Source: Reticulitermes speratus (lineage: Eukaryota > Arthropoda > Insecta > Blattodea > Rhinotermitidae). From it: DNA of 64,000 nucleotides. The notes beneath the pieces are model-generated. The model was not told where the DNA came from, did not search any database, and worked only from the letters and a program-made list of their open reading frames with translations. The stretch lies in assembly GCA_021186555.1 (NCBI GenBank), contig JAJKFL010000007.1:32525827-32589826 (forward strand). Reading direction: 5' to 3'. The translations under genes were made by a program, and so were the position numbers. Below, one piece after another: positions 1 to 12,177 of the stretch (positions are counted from its first letter, which is position 1; each line of letters begins with the position of its first letter).

Positions 1-1285
1 TCTGCCCACACGTTGTATTTATGTGTTTTGTGTGGATCTCAGAACAAGCAGCGATTATTTCACTGTACAGCATTAACTGACTGGTTTGTATAACTGAGAC
101 GGAGTGTGTTTACTGCGCGGTACGGACTGTATTTATGTGTTTTGTGTGGATCTCAAAACAAACAGCGATTATTTCACTGTACAACATTAACTGACTGGTT
201 TGTATAACTGAGACGGAGTGTGTTTACTGCGCGGTACGGACTGTATTTATGTGTTTTGTGTGGATCTCAGAACAAACAGCGATTATTTCACTGTACAGCA
301 TTAACTGACTGGTTTGTATAACTGAGACGGAGTGTGTTTACTGCGCGGTACGGACTGACTATTTATATCAGAACCCTCTAAAGCCCAGTGGTTACTATAC
401 GTACCACCAGGTTTAACATTCAACAATTCTACGTTCTGCCCACACAGTGTATTTATGTGTCTTGTGTGGATCTCAGAACAAACAGCGATTATTTCACTGT
501 ACAGCATTAACTGACTGGTTTGTATAACTGAGACGGAGTGTGTTTACTGCGCGGTACGGACTGTATTGTGTGTTTTGTGTGGATCTCAGAACAAACAGCG
601 ATTATTTCACTGTACAGCATTAACTGACTGGTTTGTATAACTGAGACGGAGTGTGTTTACTGCGCGGTACGGACTGTATTTATGTTTTGTGTGGATCTAT
701 TAACAAACAGCGATTATTTCACTGTACAACATTAACTGACTGGTTTGTATAACTGAGACGGAGTGTGTTTACTGCGCGGTACGGACTGTATTTATGTGTT
801 TTGTGTGGATCTCAGAACAAACAGCGATTATTTCACTGTACAGCATTAACTGACTGGTTTGTATAACTGAGACGGAGTGTGTTTACTGCGCGGTACGGAC
901 TGTATTTATGTGTTTTGTGTGGATCTCAGAACAAACAGCGATTATTTCACTGTACAGCATTAACTGACTGGTTTGTATAACTGAGACGGAGTGTGTTTAC
1001 TGCGCGGTACGGACTGTATTTATGTGTTTTGTGTGGATCTCAGAACAAACAGCGATTATTTCACTGTACAGCATTAACTGACTGGTTTGTATAACTGAGA
1101 CGGAGTGTGTTTACTGCGCGGTACGGACTGTATTATGTTTTTTGTGAACCTCTAGAACAACAGCGTGTTTACTGTACAACACTTAACTGACTGGTTTAAA
1201 CTGAACGGAGTGTGTTTACTGCGCGTACGGACGTTATTTATGTGTTTTGTGTGGATCTCAGAACAAACAGCGATTATTTCACTAT
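1..1285. repeat. 114-bp tandem satellite-like array
   Basis: About ten head-to-tail copies of a 114-bp unit containing gtgtggatctcagaacaaac and tttactgcgcggtacggact. Successive copies start at 127, 241, 551, 675, 787, 901 and 1015. Copies are nearly identical until 1128, after which they decay. The array is interrupted at about 356-440 by flank also seen with single copies at 8250 and 16430. It continues off the left edge. Confidence 0.92.
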
Positions 1286-2000
1286 ACGACAGTAAGTGAT
1301 TACATTTTTATGTTTTCGCAGGGGGTAGTTAAGGGTTCCAGCTGGGTTATTGCTCTTCATCGCAGAGTAATCAGTTCCAGCTTTTCGAAAAGAATGACAT
1401 TCTTCCTCATATCTCTAGTCCCTTGCATATAGAGGCAATATATTATTTCGAAACGTCGGGAAGAGATGACCCAATGACACAGCTTCGTATTCCAAAAAAA
1501 AAAATTAAGTCCTCAATAGCTGGTCGTCTTTATAATGAAAAGGATTGTTTTAAACAATTCTTATTTACTAGCCTGGTCACTATACCGTCTGCGATATCCT
1601 GGTTCCTTAGATTATGTAGTCTGCAGTAAAAATATGAAACACTGCGAAAGCAGTAGACGAGTCTCGCTGTCAGTCTATGTAGTCCATACCGCATTTAAAC
1701 TGTCTGTAGCAGCGGGGGGGGGGGGGAGGGGAGATCGGGGGTGATGAGAAATGAAATGGATTTGCCTTGAGACATAATATGAATTTTCTTAGGGTGAAGC
1801 TATGTTCATTAAAGAATGGCTACAATTAGATTTTCTTGGAGAATTGACTTTCTAGGGTATCATGCTTTAGGGTAGAGTATAGTTGGGTTCGAAGGGGGGG
1901 ACTGTAGGGTAATATTAAGAAGGGATCTTTTTTTTGTGTGACGCCTTATGAACTAGAATTATTAAGACCGAGATCAAGTAAGTCAGCTCTGTCGTTAATA
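1286..2000. other. No gene seen
   Basis: AT-rich DNA with a 16-base G run near 1711. Short open frames here have no recognisable domains. Confidence 0.6.
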
Positions 2001-2080
2001 TACAGGGTATACACAAAAGAATGGTGCGATTTCAATGGTGAATAAAGGGAAACCGCACCACTCTTTTGTGTATACCTGTA
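2001..2080. mobile_element. 80-bp palindromic MITE, copy 1
   Basis: Nearly perfect inverted repeat starting tacagggtatacacaaaag and ending cttttgtgtatacctgta, with only about 20 bp of centre. A second copy lies at 12089-12170. TA at the ends fits a Tc1/mariner-type target. Confidence 0.85.
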
Positions 2081-2377
2081 TGTATATTTCCCAATAGACA
2101 GTCATATACAACACCATATGTAAGTCGATTTGGCAACAAGTTTCGGCTTATTACAAGCCAACATCAGACCTTCTCTTTTAAGAACCATTCAATAAAAACT
2201 TGCGACTGCAATTAGGAAAGAGATTTCTTCCTTTAGAAAGTGCATCATAGAAATATACGAGTATTTTTAAAAAATTATTGGTAAAAAGTACAATAAAAAT
2301 TATTTTCAAAAAATATTGTATGGGGGTAATATGTAAAAATTTACCTTGTTTGTACACACGTCATACTTCGTCATATA

Positions 2378-2638
2378 AATTAAGTATAACCAACCGATCA
2401 CACTAAACCACTCTTAAGTGCTTTTTATAAAATTCGTAAATTGTACCTAACGTGTTCGATCAGGATCATGCGTCAGGGTATCTTATTAAAGCTACAGTGT
2501 TGAATGACTGTAGTTTAGCAATAAACCCCCTGACGATGAATCTGATCGAAATCAGGTAGGGTACAATTTTAACTAATCTTATTATAAATACTTAAGAGTG
2601 GATTTAGGTGCACTCGGTTGGTTTTTAAACTTAATTTT
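2378..2638. mobile_element. Foldback element, decayed hammerhead type
   Basis: Inverted arms (ttaagtataaccaaccgatc ... cggttggtttttaaactt). Same family as 48957-49519. It retains CTGACGA and GAAA near 2531 but helix II is broken. Confidence 0.7.
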
Positions 2639-2864
2639 ATGTAAAAATTTACTCTGTGTTTTGTTACACAGCGCTATGACGGTCGCAGCAAGGAACCAGA
2701 TAAAACCCTTCAAAGTTTTGATAAATCCCTACCAAACTACGCGGTGGCATCATTTCTTATATAGCAGCAAGTGTAATATTTACAGGCCTGAAGCTAATGT
2801 CTCAAATCAAGTAAGACATTTTCGAAGCGCATCACTTGGATTTTGCATAATTCTTTGGACTACG

Positions 2865-3352
2865 TCACTGAGCAGAGTCCTTTTTGAGAAGCTGACATTT
2901 CCTCAGCTAATCAAGAAATTCCCACATTTTGTAGAACCCGAAAGTTCATAACCGTGTTCACAACAGCCCGCCACTTTTCCCTATCCTGAGACATATGAAT
3001 TTAGTCCACGCCCTCCTATCCTGTTTTTTTAGATTAATTTTAATACTATTATCCTATGTACGCCTTGCTTCAAGTGGTCTCTTTCCTGCAGGTTTCTTCT
3101 TCAAAACACTGCACGTAGTTCTTTTCGCGCCCATACGTGCCATATACCCCGCCCATCTCATCCTCGCAGATTCGACCACCCTCATGTTTTATGGTAAGTG
3201 GTAAAATCATGAAGATCCTCATTATGCAAATTTTTGCCTCCTTTTATTACTTCCTCCCACCTTCCTCCTCAGCACCCTTACCTCGAACACCCTCAGTCAT
3301 TGTTCGTTCCTTCAGTTCAGCGACCAATTTTTACACCCATATCAAAGGAAGT
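2865..3352 (-). mobile_element. LINE 3' end, antisense fragment (family L1a)
   Basis: Read on the minus strand this is the C-terminal and 3' end of a non-LTR retrotransposon also found at 12175, 19170, 34855, 36545 and 49555. The shared landmarks here are gagaagctgacatttcctca and the later ctcctcagcacccttacctc. Degenerate, no intact reading frame. Confidence 0.7.
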
Positions 3353-3360
3353 GTTAATAT

Positions 3361-3749
3361 ACAGGGTTATTCAAAATATTGTCGGGGTTTTAACAACTTG
3401 TCATACACAATACACTTCAGATAGCAGTATATGTATTTTTTTATTTAATAGAACAACACTCCAAGTTTTTGTGACATACCTTACAGGTGCTCTATATGTG
3501 CACCCTTTGTGATTCTACAAACATCAACACGATAATCGAGTTCGTTCCAAACTTTTTCTAGCATGTCAGCGGTGATGGTTTCAATGGCGGTTCTGATTCG
3601 CACCTTCAGTTCCGGGATACTTGCGGGAAGAGGAGGAACATAAACCTGATCCTTGACGTAACCCATACAAAGAAATGACATGGGGTTGCATCTGGAGAAC
3701 GAGGTGGCCAAGTTGTTAAAACCCCGACAATCATTTTGAATAACCCTGT
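3361..3749 (-). mobile_element. Tc1/mariner-type deletion derivative, copy 1
   Basis: Inverted ends acagggttattcaaaa and ttttgaataaccctgt, flanked by TA. The minus strand keeps only the C-terminal part of a DDE transposase (PMSFLCMGYVKDQVY, frame 3481-3711). The same internal deletion is seen in the copy at 8685-9075, so the shortened form itself was mobilised. Confidence 0.88.
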
Positions 3750-3762
3750 ATTGTGATGTAAA

Positions 3763-3951
3763 TAGAGCCGAACTCAGTTATAACGTCATGATAGGGACTG
3801 AATATTTTGTGTCGTTATAAACGAGTGTTGTTATAACCGAGGAGTATAATGTTATGGTTAACAGTGAGGAATTAATTGGTACCACAGAATATCTGACGCT
3901 ATAGACGAGGTGTCACTTTAACGGATGTCTTTATAACTGGGTTCGACTCTA
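3763..3951. mobile_element. Pogo-like MITE, ~190 bp
   Basis: Imperfect terminal inverted repeats tagagccgaactcagttata and tataactgggttcgactcta. No coding remnant. Confidence 0.75.
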
Positions 3952-4013
3952 TATTATTACACATACGCCCAAGAAATTTATTCTTGCAAAATTAATCACA
4001 CCGCAAATGATGT

Positions 4014-4654
4014 GTTAACTGCAGGTATAACTCATTAACTGCAGGTATAATTCATTAACTGCAGGTATAACTCATTAACTGCAGGTATAACTCATTAACT
4101 GCAGGTATAACTCATTAACTGCAGGTATAACTCATTAACTGCAGGTATAATTCATTAACTGCAGGTATAACTCATTAACTGCAGGTATAACTCATTAACT
4201 GCAGGTATAATTCATTAACTGCAGGTATAACTCATTAACTGCAGGTATAATTCATTAACTGCAGGTATAACTCATTAACTGCAGGTATAACTCATTAACT
4301 GCAGGTATAATTCATTAACTGCAGGTATAACTCATTAACTGCAGGTATAACTCATTAACTGCAGGTATCATTCATTAACTGCAGGTATAACTCATTAACT
4401 GCAGGTATAATTCATTAACTGCAGGTATAACTCATTAACTGCAGGTATAACTCATTAACTGCAGGTATAATTCATTAACTGCAGGTATAACTCATTAACT
4501 GTAGGTATAACTCATTAACTGCAGGTATAATTTATTAACTGCAGGTATAACTCATTAACTGCAGGTATACTCATTAACTGCAGGTATAACTCATTAATTG
4601 CAGGTATAACTCATTAACTGCAGGTATAACTCATTAACTGCAGGTATAGCTCAT
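4014..4654. repeat. 20-bp minisatellite, ~32 copies
   Basis: Unit ttaactgcaggtataactca, with a common variant having tt in place of ct. Each unit has a CTGCAG site. Single-base indels appear only in the last copies near 4568. Confidence 0.97.
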
Positions 4655-5923
4655 TTCTTTGCATTTCTATAAATGTTCACTCTACCAAAGGTGTTTCAAT
4701 AGAATTTGAAAAGGTTATCTCTGCTATGATATTTATTATTTTTGTAGGACCAGCTGTTCAGTGGAAAATTAAAAAAAAATTGATTTGAATTTAACTTAAA
4801 TTATGCCATATATTAGATCAAAAGTACGCAAATTAAATTTGTTGGGAAGTTTTATTCTATATGCCTGAATATCAAATTCTTTTGAGTCCTTTCAGCAGGT
4901 TCCGAACAAGCTGACAGAAAAAAAAAGCACACAGCCTCTGCTTTTGGCTTTAATTTTATGTTCAAAAAACTTATTAACATTTTGCAAAATGTTTTTTCGA
5001 TTCCTCGGAAATTCGCCAACGACTTTCTCCGTTTATCTCTACTCTCTAAAGGGCTATTGTTAATCACATTACAATTATTATAGTCTATTATTCTATTGTC
5101 CTCACATGTACACCTACCTAACCAATACTATCGCTTTGTGTGGGGTTTCCTAATCATATATTATGTGGATTTTTCATTTCATAATGCGTGCTACATATCA
5201 CGCCCCTCTCAAACTTCTTCATTTGATCAGTTATTATATTAATAATATAGAGTATGAGAATTTTCCTTGTGCAATATTAATTTTCCTCTTGGTTCCAGAC
5301 ATTCTGTTCAGTAATAAGTCAATTTTTTTAGGCGCGTTCCCATTGTCGCGAAAAGAGCCTATTAACTTACGTCGGTCCGTCCACTGTCACCATACGGATG
5401 TAAATGACATGTGATACTGGAGACTTTCATAGAAATCTTTTCAGAGTGAAACGTTATCGGGAAAGTTAGAATGGTCATAGAGGTATAAACGTTATGCGAA
5501 CGCGCTACAGTGTTGTGTTACACGTGCACTTTCTCCCTTGTTTTCTCAGAGCGACAGATCATTTGCTTTTACGCTGATATAAAATGTGTGGGATTAAGTT
5601 GCTTTTATCTCCTGTTGCAATCCAGTCTGTGCTTTCATTTCGTGCTGTAGGAACAACTCCAGTGTCCAAGAATTCACTGAAGCGAAGAGCTGAGATCGTT
5701 TTCCGCTCCATTCCTTTCCCATATCTCACTCCCTCGGTGTCGTTCAATTACCTGGAAGGAGGATCACTCCACTGTAGCCCCAGCACGTTCGACAGCCCTT
5801 GTCTCAATCTTCAGTTATGTTACACTAACTCTTATTTGTTTACGTGGACTGCAGAAAATAAACGCATGAAGGTAGGTCGTGTCTGTCCGTCCGTCACGCC
5901 GCTAATTGTCGACATTTTGCATG
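4655..5923. other. No gene seen
   Basis: Unique-looking AT-rich DNA. The frames at 5584-5931 and its antisense have no recognisable motif and no splice context. Confidence 0.55.
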
Positions 5924-6268
5924 TACAGTAAGGCCCTCGATTTGACGGACTTCGGATTTAACGGACAAAAAATTTCTGTCCTAAAGGAAAAATTTAGAAC
6001 ATTTTTTTTTTATTCGCGAATATATCGCGTCGTAAATTTATTTTTATATATTTAACAGATGTTTTAGTGACGTGTATAAATTACTGAATGTACATTATAA
6101 CAATATTTTATTTATACTTATACATTATAATAACATTTTAATACACCCTGTACATTGTAAGTTCGTTATTAATATATGTTTTTAAAATACACTCGATTTA
6201 ACGGACTTTCGGCAATAGCGGACACCCCCCCCCCCCCAATTAGTCCGTTAAATCTAGGGCCTACTGTA
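5924..6268. mobile_element. Pogo/Tigger-type MITE
   Basis: Terminal inverted repeats tacagtaaggccctcgattt and aaatctagggcctactgta. The AT-rich inside has a 13-base C run at about 6224. No transposase frame. Confidence 0.8.
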
Positions 6269-6273
6269 ACTCT

Positions 6274-6523
6274 AAAGGTAAATTTCACCCTACAACAGGC
6301 CATGAAGGCCCAGAGGGGGAGTAGAGGTATATTTCTACTCTTTCTTTAACTTCGGTACTAGATGTGGGTGATCAACGACACGACCCGCCCGCTTTACCCC
6401 CAGGAAAGAGACCCCTTACTCATCATACAGGCCGGTCTGGACTGGTACGGAAAACGCGGATTTCGATCCCCAGACCGCCCAGACGGTAGGGAGACACTAC
6501 ACCGACTGAGCTATCCCGGTCCG
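6274..6523 (-). mobile_element. tRNA-derived SINE-B copy
   Basis: On the minus strand it begins ccgggatagctcagtcggtg (A-box-like) and ends in a ttaccttt tail. Shares acaggccatgaaggcccaga with the copies at 16067, 20154, 22155 and 57645. Confidence 0.88.
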
Positions 6524-6686
6524 TGCATGTAACTGTGCTCTGTGCTGTAATTCATACAGTCACATCAACTTGCCCATACAAGTCTTATCGGTAATGCATA
6601 CAAGCATGCATAAATGTGTTCACATTACATTTCGTATTTCACTGTGTTGGTCAGACGCCGTGTGCTTCGTTCACAACACGTCTTAA

Positions 6687-7014
6687 GCCGGGATTAGACG
6701 GCGCGTGGCTCGGAACGTTTTACGTCATAACTGACGTCACTGACAAAGAATCATATTCAAACGCGCCGTGTAATCGGCCTGGCGCGGCACGGAGTGTGAT
6801 TGGTGGAGCGAGGCTCGTGCGATCGCCTCAGAGGCGGTTTTAACACAATCCTCAAAGGGACTCGGCGCAGGCAGCTGTTGCGGCTACACGGCTGGTCGGC
6901 CATTTGCCGAGCTGCGCCGCGTCGTGTAGCCAGATTGTCTTTTCTGTTCCGATCTGTTGACCGAGCAAGTGACGTCACGTCACTGGACGAGCCACGCGCC
7001 GTCTAATCCCGGCT
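6687..7014. mobile_element. piggyBac-like MITE, GC-rich, TTAA flanks
   Basis: Perfect 26-bp terminal inverted repeats beginning GCCGGGATTAGACGGCGCGT, flanked on both sides by TTAA. Much richer in GC and CpG than its surroundings. Contains tgacgtca palindromes (CRE-like). No reading frame. Confidence 0.85.
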
Positions 7015-7196
7015 TTAAGGCTCAACTAGACGGCGCGTGGCTCGGCTCGTTTTACGTCATAACTGACGTCATTGACAAAGAATCGTATTCAAACGCGCCA
7101 CGTATCCGGCCTGGCGCGGCGCGGCTTGTGATTGGGCGAGCGAGGCTCGTTGGATCGCCGCAGAAGCGGTTTTTTCACGATCCTCAAAGGGACTAA
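7015..7196. mobile_element. Second, half copy of the same MITE
   Basis: Repeats the left half of 6687-7014 (gacggcgcgtggctcg, then acgtcataactgacgtca) directly after it in the same orientation, with no right terminal repeat. A tandem insertion or a partial duplication. Confidence 0.8.
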
Positions 7197-7740
7197 CCAA
7201 CTGATCCACTGACGTCAAAAAGCACAGTGTCTGTTCTGCCACTAGCAGTCATCCTTCTGACCAACAAGTTATTTTTTTGTGGAAGCAGAAAATTCATTGC
7301 TGTGTTCAAAAAGCCTTCCTCTAAACCCTATCCTGAGCTAGATTAATCCAAATCACATTCTCACACCCGCTTTCTGTAACATGAAATTTAATATTATCCG
7401 AAACCTAAGCGTAGTTTTTCTAAGTAGTATTTTTCTTACATGTCTTTGATTGTATATTTCCAAAGATTACGTCCAAATCCGTGACCCCATGTGTCTTTCA
7501 TAACATATGATTTGTTTTACGGTGATGTCCTATAAACGTTCCCCACAGCGCTCAGTCTGGAGGACGTCCTCAGCTGGTTTATCGTTGTCTTTGCAGATAT
7601 TATTCATATCTGGAGATAACTATCTCAATCTGCAGGTTTAGGACAGAATATGACATGTTGACAGCGAAAGCACTTGGCATGTTCAACAGATAAGTACAAA
7701 TAAATTTTAAAGTATGTCATCCCGTTGTGTTGTTAATAAT
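7197..7740. other. No gene seen
   Basis: AT-rich, with no element recognised. Confidence 0.5.
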
Positions 7741-8070
7741 ACAAAAAGAAATTAAATCAGTATCCGCCCAAACAAAACTAAATTATATTTATTATGTAGA
7801 ACTACATGTTTCGATCTATATAAAGTCATCCTCAGGTACAAAATTATTCTTTAAAGCATATTGAGGAAGAAATATACATTATATGCATATTATATAACGT
7901 AATATATAATTTATGTATAATACATAATGTGTATTTCTCCCTCTGTATGTTTTAAAGTCCAATAGTGAAGCGGAGGATGACCTGAGATTGTCGGAACATG
8001 TAGTTCTATATAATAAATATGAATAAAATTTAGTTGTGTTTGGACAGATATTGATTTAATTTTTGTACAA
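7741..8070. mobile_element. Foldback element with decayed hammerhead motifs
   Basis: Inverted arms attaaatcagtatccgccca / tttggacagatattgattta. Inner minus-strand motif CTGAGGA ... GAAACATGTA resembles the hammerhead cores found elsewhere, but helix II is poor. Confidence 0.65.
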
Positions 8071-8244
8071 ATAAATTATTAAGATCCAAACAGAACGGTC
8101 CCAATGTACATATGCAAACTGTCGTCCTAATGAGAGTTTAACAAAGAGATAAGGACACCGACTTTTATTGTTAAATATCTAGATGCATTTAAAATCAAAC
8201 ATCGCGGCAAAAAAAAAAAAACTATCATTTAAACTTTTAAAGCT

Positions 8245-8445
8245 TAGCGGTAACGTTACGTACCACCAGATTTAAAATTCAACAATTTCCCATGGTGCTC
8301 GCATTGCGTTTATGTGTTTTTGCATGTATCGCAGAACAAATAGTGACTTGCAAAAACATTAACTGGTTTGTTTTGTAAATCCCAGGAGGAGAGTATTTAC
8401 TGCGCGGTACGCACTGAGTCCTTATATAAAACAGATCACGTTTCG
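8245..8445. repeat. Single dispersed copy related to the 114-bp array
   Basis: Shares gtaccaccagatttaaaattcaac-like flank and tttactgcgcggtacgcact with the array at 1-1285, about 75-80% similar by eye. A further diverged copy is at 16430-16590. Confidence 0.7.
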
Positions 8446-8517
8446 TCTTTAAAGGGTTAAGTTGCCTTATGCTAATTTTATGTTTTCCATTATGTGCATT
8501 ATAACTGGATTTTTTTT

Positions 8518-8613
8518 TACTATTAACCAACAAATACACACAATTGTCATAGATGTTTTAAATGTATTGTTGTGAATCTATGACAATTGTGTGCATTTGT
8601 TGGTTAATAGTAA
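8518..8613. mobile_element. Short foldback with ccaacaaatgcac ends
   Basis: Arms tattaaccaacaaatacaca and tgtgcatttgttggttaata around a ~25-bp loop. The ends match those of the hammerhead elements, but the ribozyme part is absent. Confidence 0.75.
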
Positions 8614-8684
8614 AAAATTACCTTTTGTTCTTGGAATCCTATTACATAAATATAACATCAATAACACAAGATGTTTATGATTCT

Positions 8685-9075
8685 ACAGGGTTATTCAAAA
8701 TGATTGTCGGGGTTTTAACAACTTGGCCACCTCGTTCTCCAGATGCAACCCCATGTGATTTCTTTGTATGGGGTTACGTCAAGGATCAGGTTTACGTTCC
8801 TCCTCTTCCCGCAAGTATCCCGGAACTGAAGGTACGAATCAGAACCGCCATTGAAACCATCACCGCTGACATGCTATAAAAAGTTTGGAAATAACTCGAT
8901 TATCGTGTTGATGTTTGTAGAATGACAAAGGGTGCACATATAGAGCACCTGTAAGGTATGTCACAAAAACTTGGAGTGTTGTTCTATTAAATAAAAAAAT
9001 ACATATACTGCTATCTGAAGTGTATTGTGTATGACAAGTTGTTAAAACCCCGACAATCATTTTGAATAACCCTGT
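8685..9075 (+). mobile_element. Tc1/mariner-type deletion derivative, copy 2
   Basis: Ends as at 3361-3749. Plus-strand remnant WPPRSPDATPCDFFVWGYVK is the DDE transposase block around the last catalytic acid, read in the frame 8562-8879 and stopped after ADML. Confidence 0.9.
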
Positions 9076-9511
9076 ATATTCGTTGGGTATAAATGTTTAA
9101 CGGAAACTGTTTATAAAACATCTTACGTTTCTAATTTCCTAATAATTTTTATCTTCACGCCACTGATTTGACTGCACTCCTCTGACTGGTTCTGATCGGC
9201 CGCTATGTCAGAATTAGACTTAGTATGTTTGAAAGGTATTATCGCATTAATTGTATATGAAAAATTGATGCTAGCCTTCCTCTAAATTTCTAAATAATTA
9301 AAAAGAGAGCAGTTTCAAAATGGCGATCAATACTGCATTTATAAATTGTAATCGTTGCTGTATCTTCAAACCGTCGGTTAGCCCTCAGTAAGCGTATAGA
9401 AATAGAAAGTAGTTTTGACTTCAAAGCGTTTAAAACGAGAGTTAGATGAATAAATTGTTGTGTACATGTGCATGTGTTATAGAATAGTGGGGCTATAGCA
9501 AAGTGGTTTTG

Positions 9512-9627
9512 CCTAGATCTGCGCTCTTCTGGGAGTTTACGCAGAGTAGAATGGTAATTCCGTAGAAAGGTAATTCTACGGGAATTACCGTTCTATGCTG
9601 CGTAACATCCAGAAGATCGCATACCTC
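9512..9627. mobile_element. Foldback remnant of the gatct-ended family
   Basis: Arms agatctgcgctcttctggga and catccagaagatcgcat, plus an inner hairpin ggtaattcc/ggaattacc. Lacks the hammerhead centre present in the copies at 36665 and 47634. Confidence 0.7.
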
Positions 9628-9796
9628 ATTTACATCGCGGCGAAGCCTGATATCACGTACAGATTGGCCTATTTGGATAAGATAATTTTCCAACTGTAGG
9701 CGTATCATAAAGGACTAAGAAATAAAAAAAAAAGTATGAGATGCAAATTTTATCGTCTGTTGTTAGTTCCATCTGCGCCTTGGAAACTTAAATATA

Positions 9797-10005
9797 CCCA
9801 GTCCTTGTTTTACGCCCTTTTTACGCCCTTTTGCTTTAATGCCAGTTTACATCACTTCTTAATTTGAGCTCTCTCGTTTCCGGTTTAACGCCTTTCGTCT
9901 GACTGCATTTTGTTTCGTAACCCCTTATTTCTGACGGGGATATCGTTTTCGATTTACGCCTTTTTTATTTACGCCCACTTTTTCAGGCGTAAAACAAGGG
10001 CTGTG
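9797..10005. mobile_element. Pogo-like MITE, ~200 bp
   Basis: Terminal inverted repeats cagtccttgttttacgcc and ggcgtaaaacaagggctg, with internal repeats of ttacgccctttt. Confidence 0.75.
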
Positions 10006-10575
10006 TATGCAATCGTACGGTGGGACATGCAACTGTGTTGTTTGAACATACAGATATAACAACAGACCCTCAATTACAACTATTTTTAAACAATACCAAA
10101 GCCGAAACATGTAGCACTTTACGACATTAATGGATGTTGTTTAAAAAAATTATGATTTAAACGATCTAATATATTATCTGCCAACGTAAATATAGTTTTT
10201 CACATCAGTTTTTTTATTTTGAGTTATTTATTTGAATATTCTGCCCCTGACTGGTATTCTAACCTTGTACCTAAGTGAATACAATACACATTTCGTGGTC
10301 TTCTTCAGTCTGACACATTTGCCGCGATGGCGCCTTCATATACACCACGATCATAAGCATACAAACACTTGTCACTGTATACGACGTAACACGTAATAAC
10401 TTTACACCGAGCAGGTTACTTTAGCGGTAACATTCTGACTTTTATTCTGTCTGAATCTTGTGTGCTTGGGATCCACGTGATTTTACTCACTCTGCAGTGA
10501 AGTTCCATAAAATTACTTTCAAATAAATCATATCGACGCTCCCTTCTAAATTTTCACCCATTCAACGACTATAGG

Positions 10576-11152
10576 TACAGCATAGCGGCGATTATCTGAA
10601 CTAATTGGGACTGAGGAAGTTCGGTTAATCAAATTGTTCGGATAATCAAACAGTTTATTCCAAACAAAGTGTAATCACAACTAAATTAGTGTACACAAGT
10701 TTATATTTTTAAGCATTTAGTATTTTTAAATACGAAATATGTTCATCAAATAATTGATTTAGGTAACGGTTTGTAAACGATAACCAGCAAATATTGAAAC
10801 ACTAATGGCTTTTTTTCTTACTGACGGTGGTTCGGACGATTAACTTTGGGATGATTAACTTTCGGATGATTAACTTTCGGATGATTAACTTTCGGATGAT
10901 TAACTTTCGGATGATTAACTTTCGGATGATTAACTTTCGGATGATTAACTTTCGGATGATTAACTTTCGGATGATTAACTTTCGGATGATTAACTTTCGG
11001 ATGATTAACTTTCGGATGATTAACTTTCGGATGATTAACTTTCGGATGATTAACTTTCGATGATAACTTGGATGATTAACTTTCGGATGATTAACTTTCG
11101 GATGATTAACTTTCGGATGATTAACTTTCGGATAAACCGACGCTGTACTGTA
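10576..11152. mobile_element. Pogo-like MITE carrying a 15-bp minisatellite
   Basis: Ends tacagcatagcggcg and cgacgctgtactgta. Inner text uses ggataatcaaac-type motifs that have expanded into the array at 10833-11132. Confidence 0.75.
10833..11132. repeat. 15-bp minisatellite, ~20 copies
   Basis: Unit atgattaactttcgg, almost invariant. The open frame encoding repeated MINFR (10827-11063) is a by-product of the 15-bp period and not a gene. Confidence 0.97.
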
Positions 11153-11264
11153 TTTATACTTTAAGGCCTATTTGACGCTCTGTAATTCCTATCGCTCAAA
11201 TTGCGTCGTTAAATAACGTGCAAGGAAAGTACAAAATTTTCCTTGTATACGGCACGAAGACTAG

Positions 11265-11505
11265 TGAGGTCTGGAGGTATAGCTCCACTCATTTTTATCC
11301 TGGACATTAGATGGGGGGGGGTGTTTTTACACTTTGTCCGCTTTACCCTCGGAGAAAGAAACACCGGTACCCTATAAACATGAGGCTGGGTTGGCCCTAG
11401 TGCTGGTCTGGATATATTTCAAAGAAATCTTTTTCCTGAATCGGGATTCGAACCGCAATTCCTCGGTTGTCCTGCTTGTGGAATAGTCGCTGTACCTGGC
11501 ACAGT
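11265..11505 (-). mobile_element. Diverged SINE-B copy
   Basis: Keeps ggaggtatagctccactc, cgctttaccctcggagaaag and ggattcgaaccgcaattcct (B-box side) in the SINE-B order, but is heavily decayed. Confidence 0.6.
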
Positions 11506-12088
11506 GTCCAGGATTCTAAATGCGTCCTTCATTTCTAATTAAACAACGCCGTCAGTTGTGGGATGAACAATTCATTCTTTGTGATAGCGATCGATCCAAA
11601 AGTTGCTTGTTGTTCTGAAGTCAGTTATATAACTAACTTCATTAAGGAAGGACAATTTTGTTGCTATGGCGCCGTTGCGACAGTTGCTGAGGGGGCTGTT
11701 GTCGCAAGACAACTTATCTGAATCCAGGCTCCCTTTGTGGAACGAATATCACTGCTCACTGTAACGTACATTTCATTAGGTGAAATGTTTCCGTATACAT
11801 ACCTGCGGAAATTAAAGCTGCCGGCTTCGCCAGAAAGTTATATTGAAATACTGTGCGAAACTTTGGGCATGTCGCTTGCTCCATTACATCGCAGCATCTG
11901 TTTGTTGTTTTGTGTACCAGTTTACGGTCTTCCTGTCATCCAGTGAGGCCTGTTCAATCTGCAGGCCGGTAGTGGTTCCAGCAGCACAGTATTGAAATTT
12001 TGATACTTACAGAGATGGTCAAGAAATTTGCCACTTTGTATGGAAAACCGAATATTGACAAAAGACCGTCTCCTAAGTCAATTGATTA

Positions 12089-12170
12089 TACAGGGCATAC
12101 ACAAAAGAATGGTGCGGTATCAATAGTGAATTCTTTTGAAACCGCACCATTCTTTTGTGTATACTCTGTA
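12089..12170. mobile_element. 82-bp palindromic MITE, copy 2
   Basis: Arms tacagggcatacacaaaag / cttttgtgtatactctgta, the same family as 2001-2080. Confidence 0.85.
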
Positions 12171-12177
12171 TTCTACA

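Noticed and set aside
1..1285. CRISPR-like regular repeats
   Set aside because: The 114-bp units are contiguous with no unique spacers, and the genome is animal.
10827..11063. Protein of repeated MINFR units
   Set aside because: Created by a 15-bp minisatellite whose period is a multiple of three; no start context or domain.
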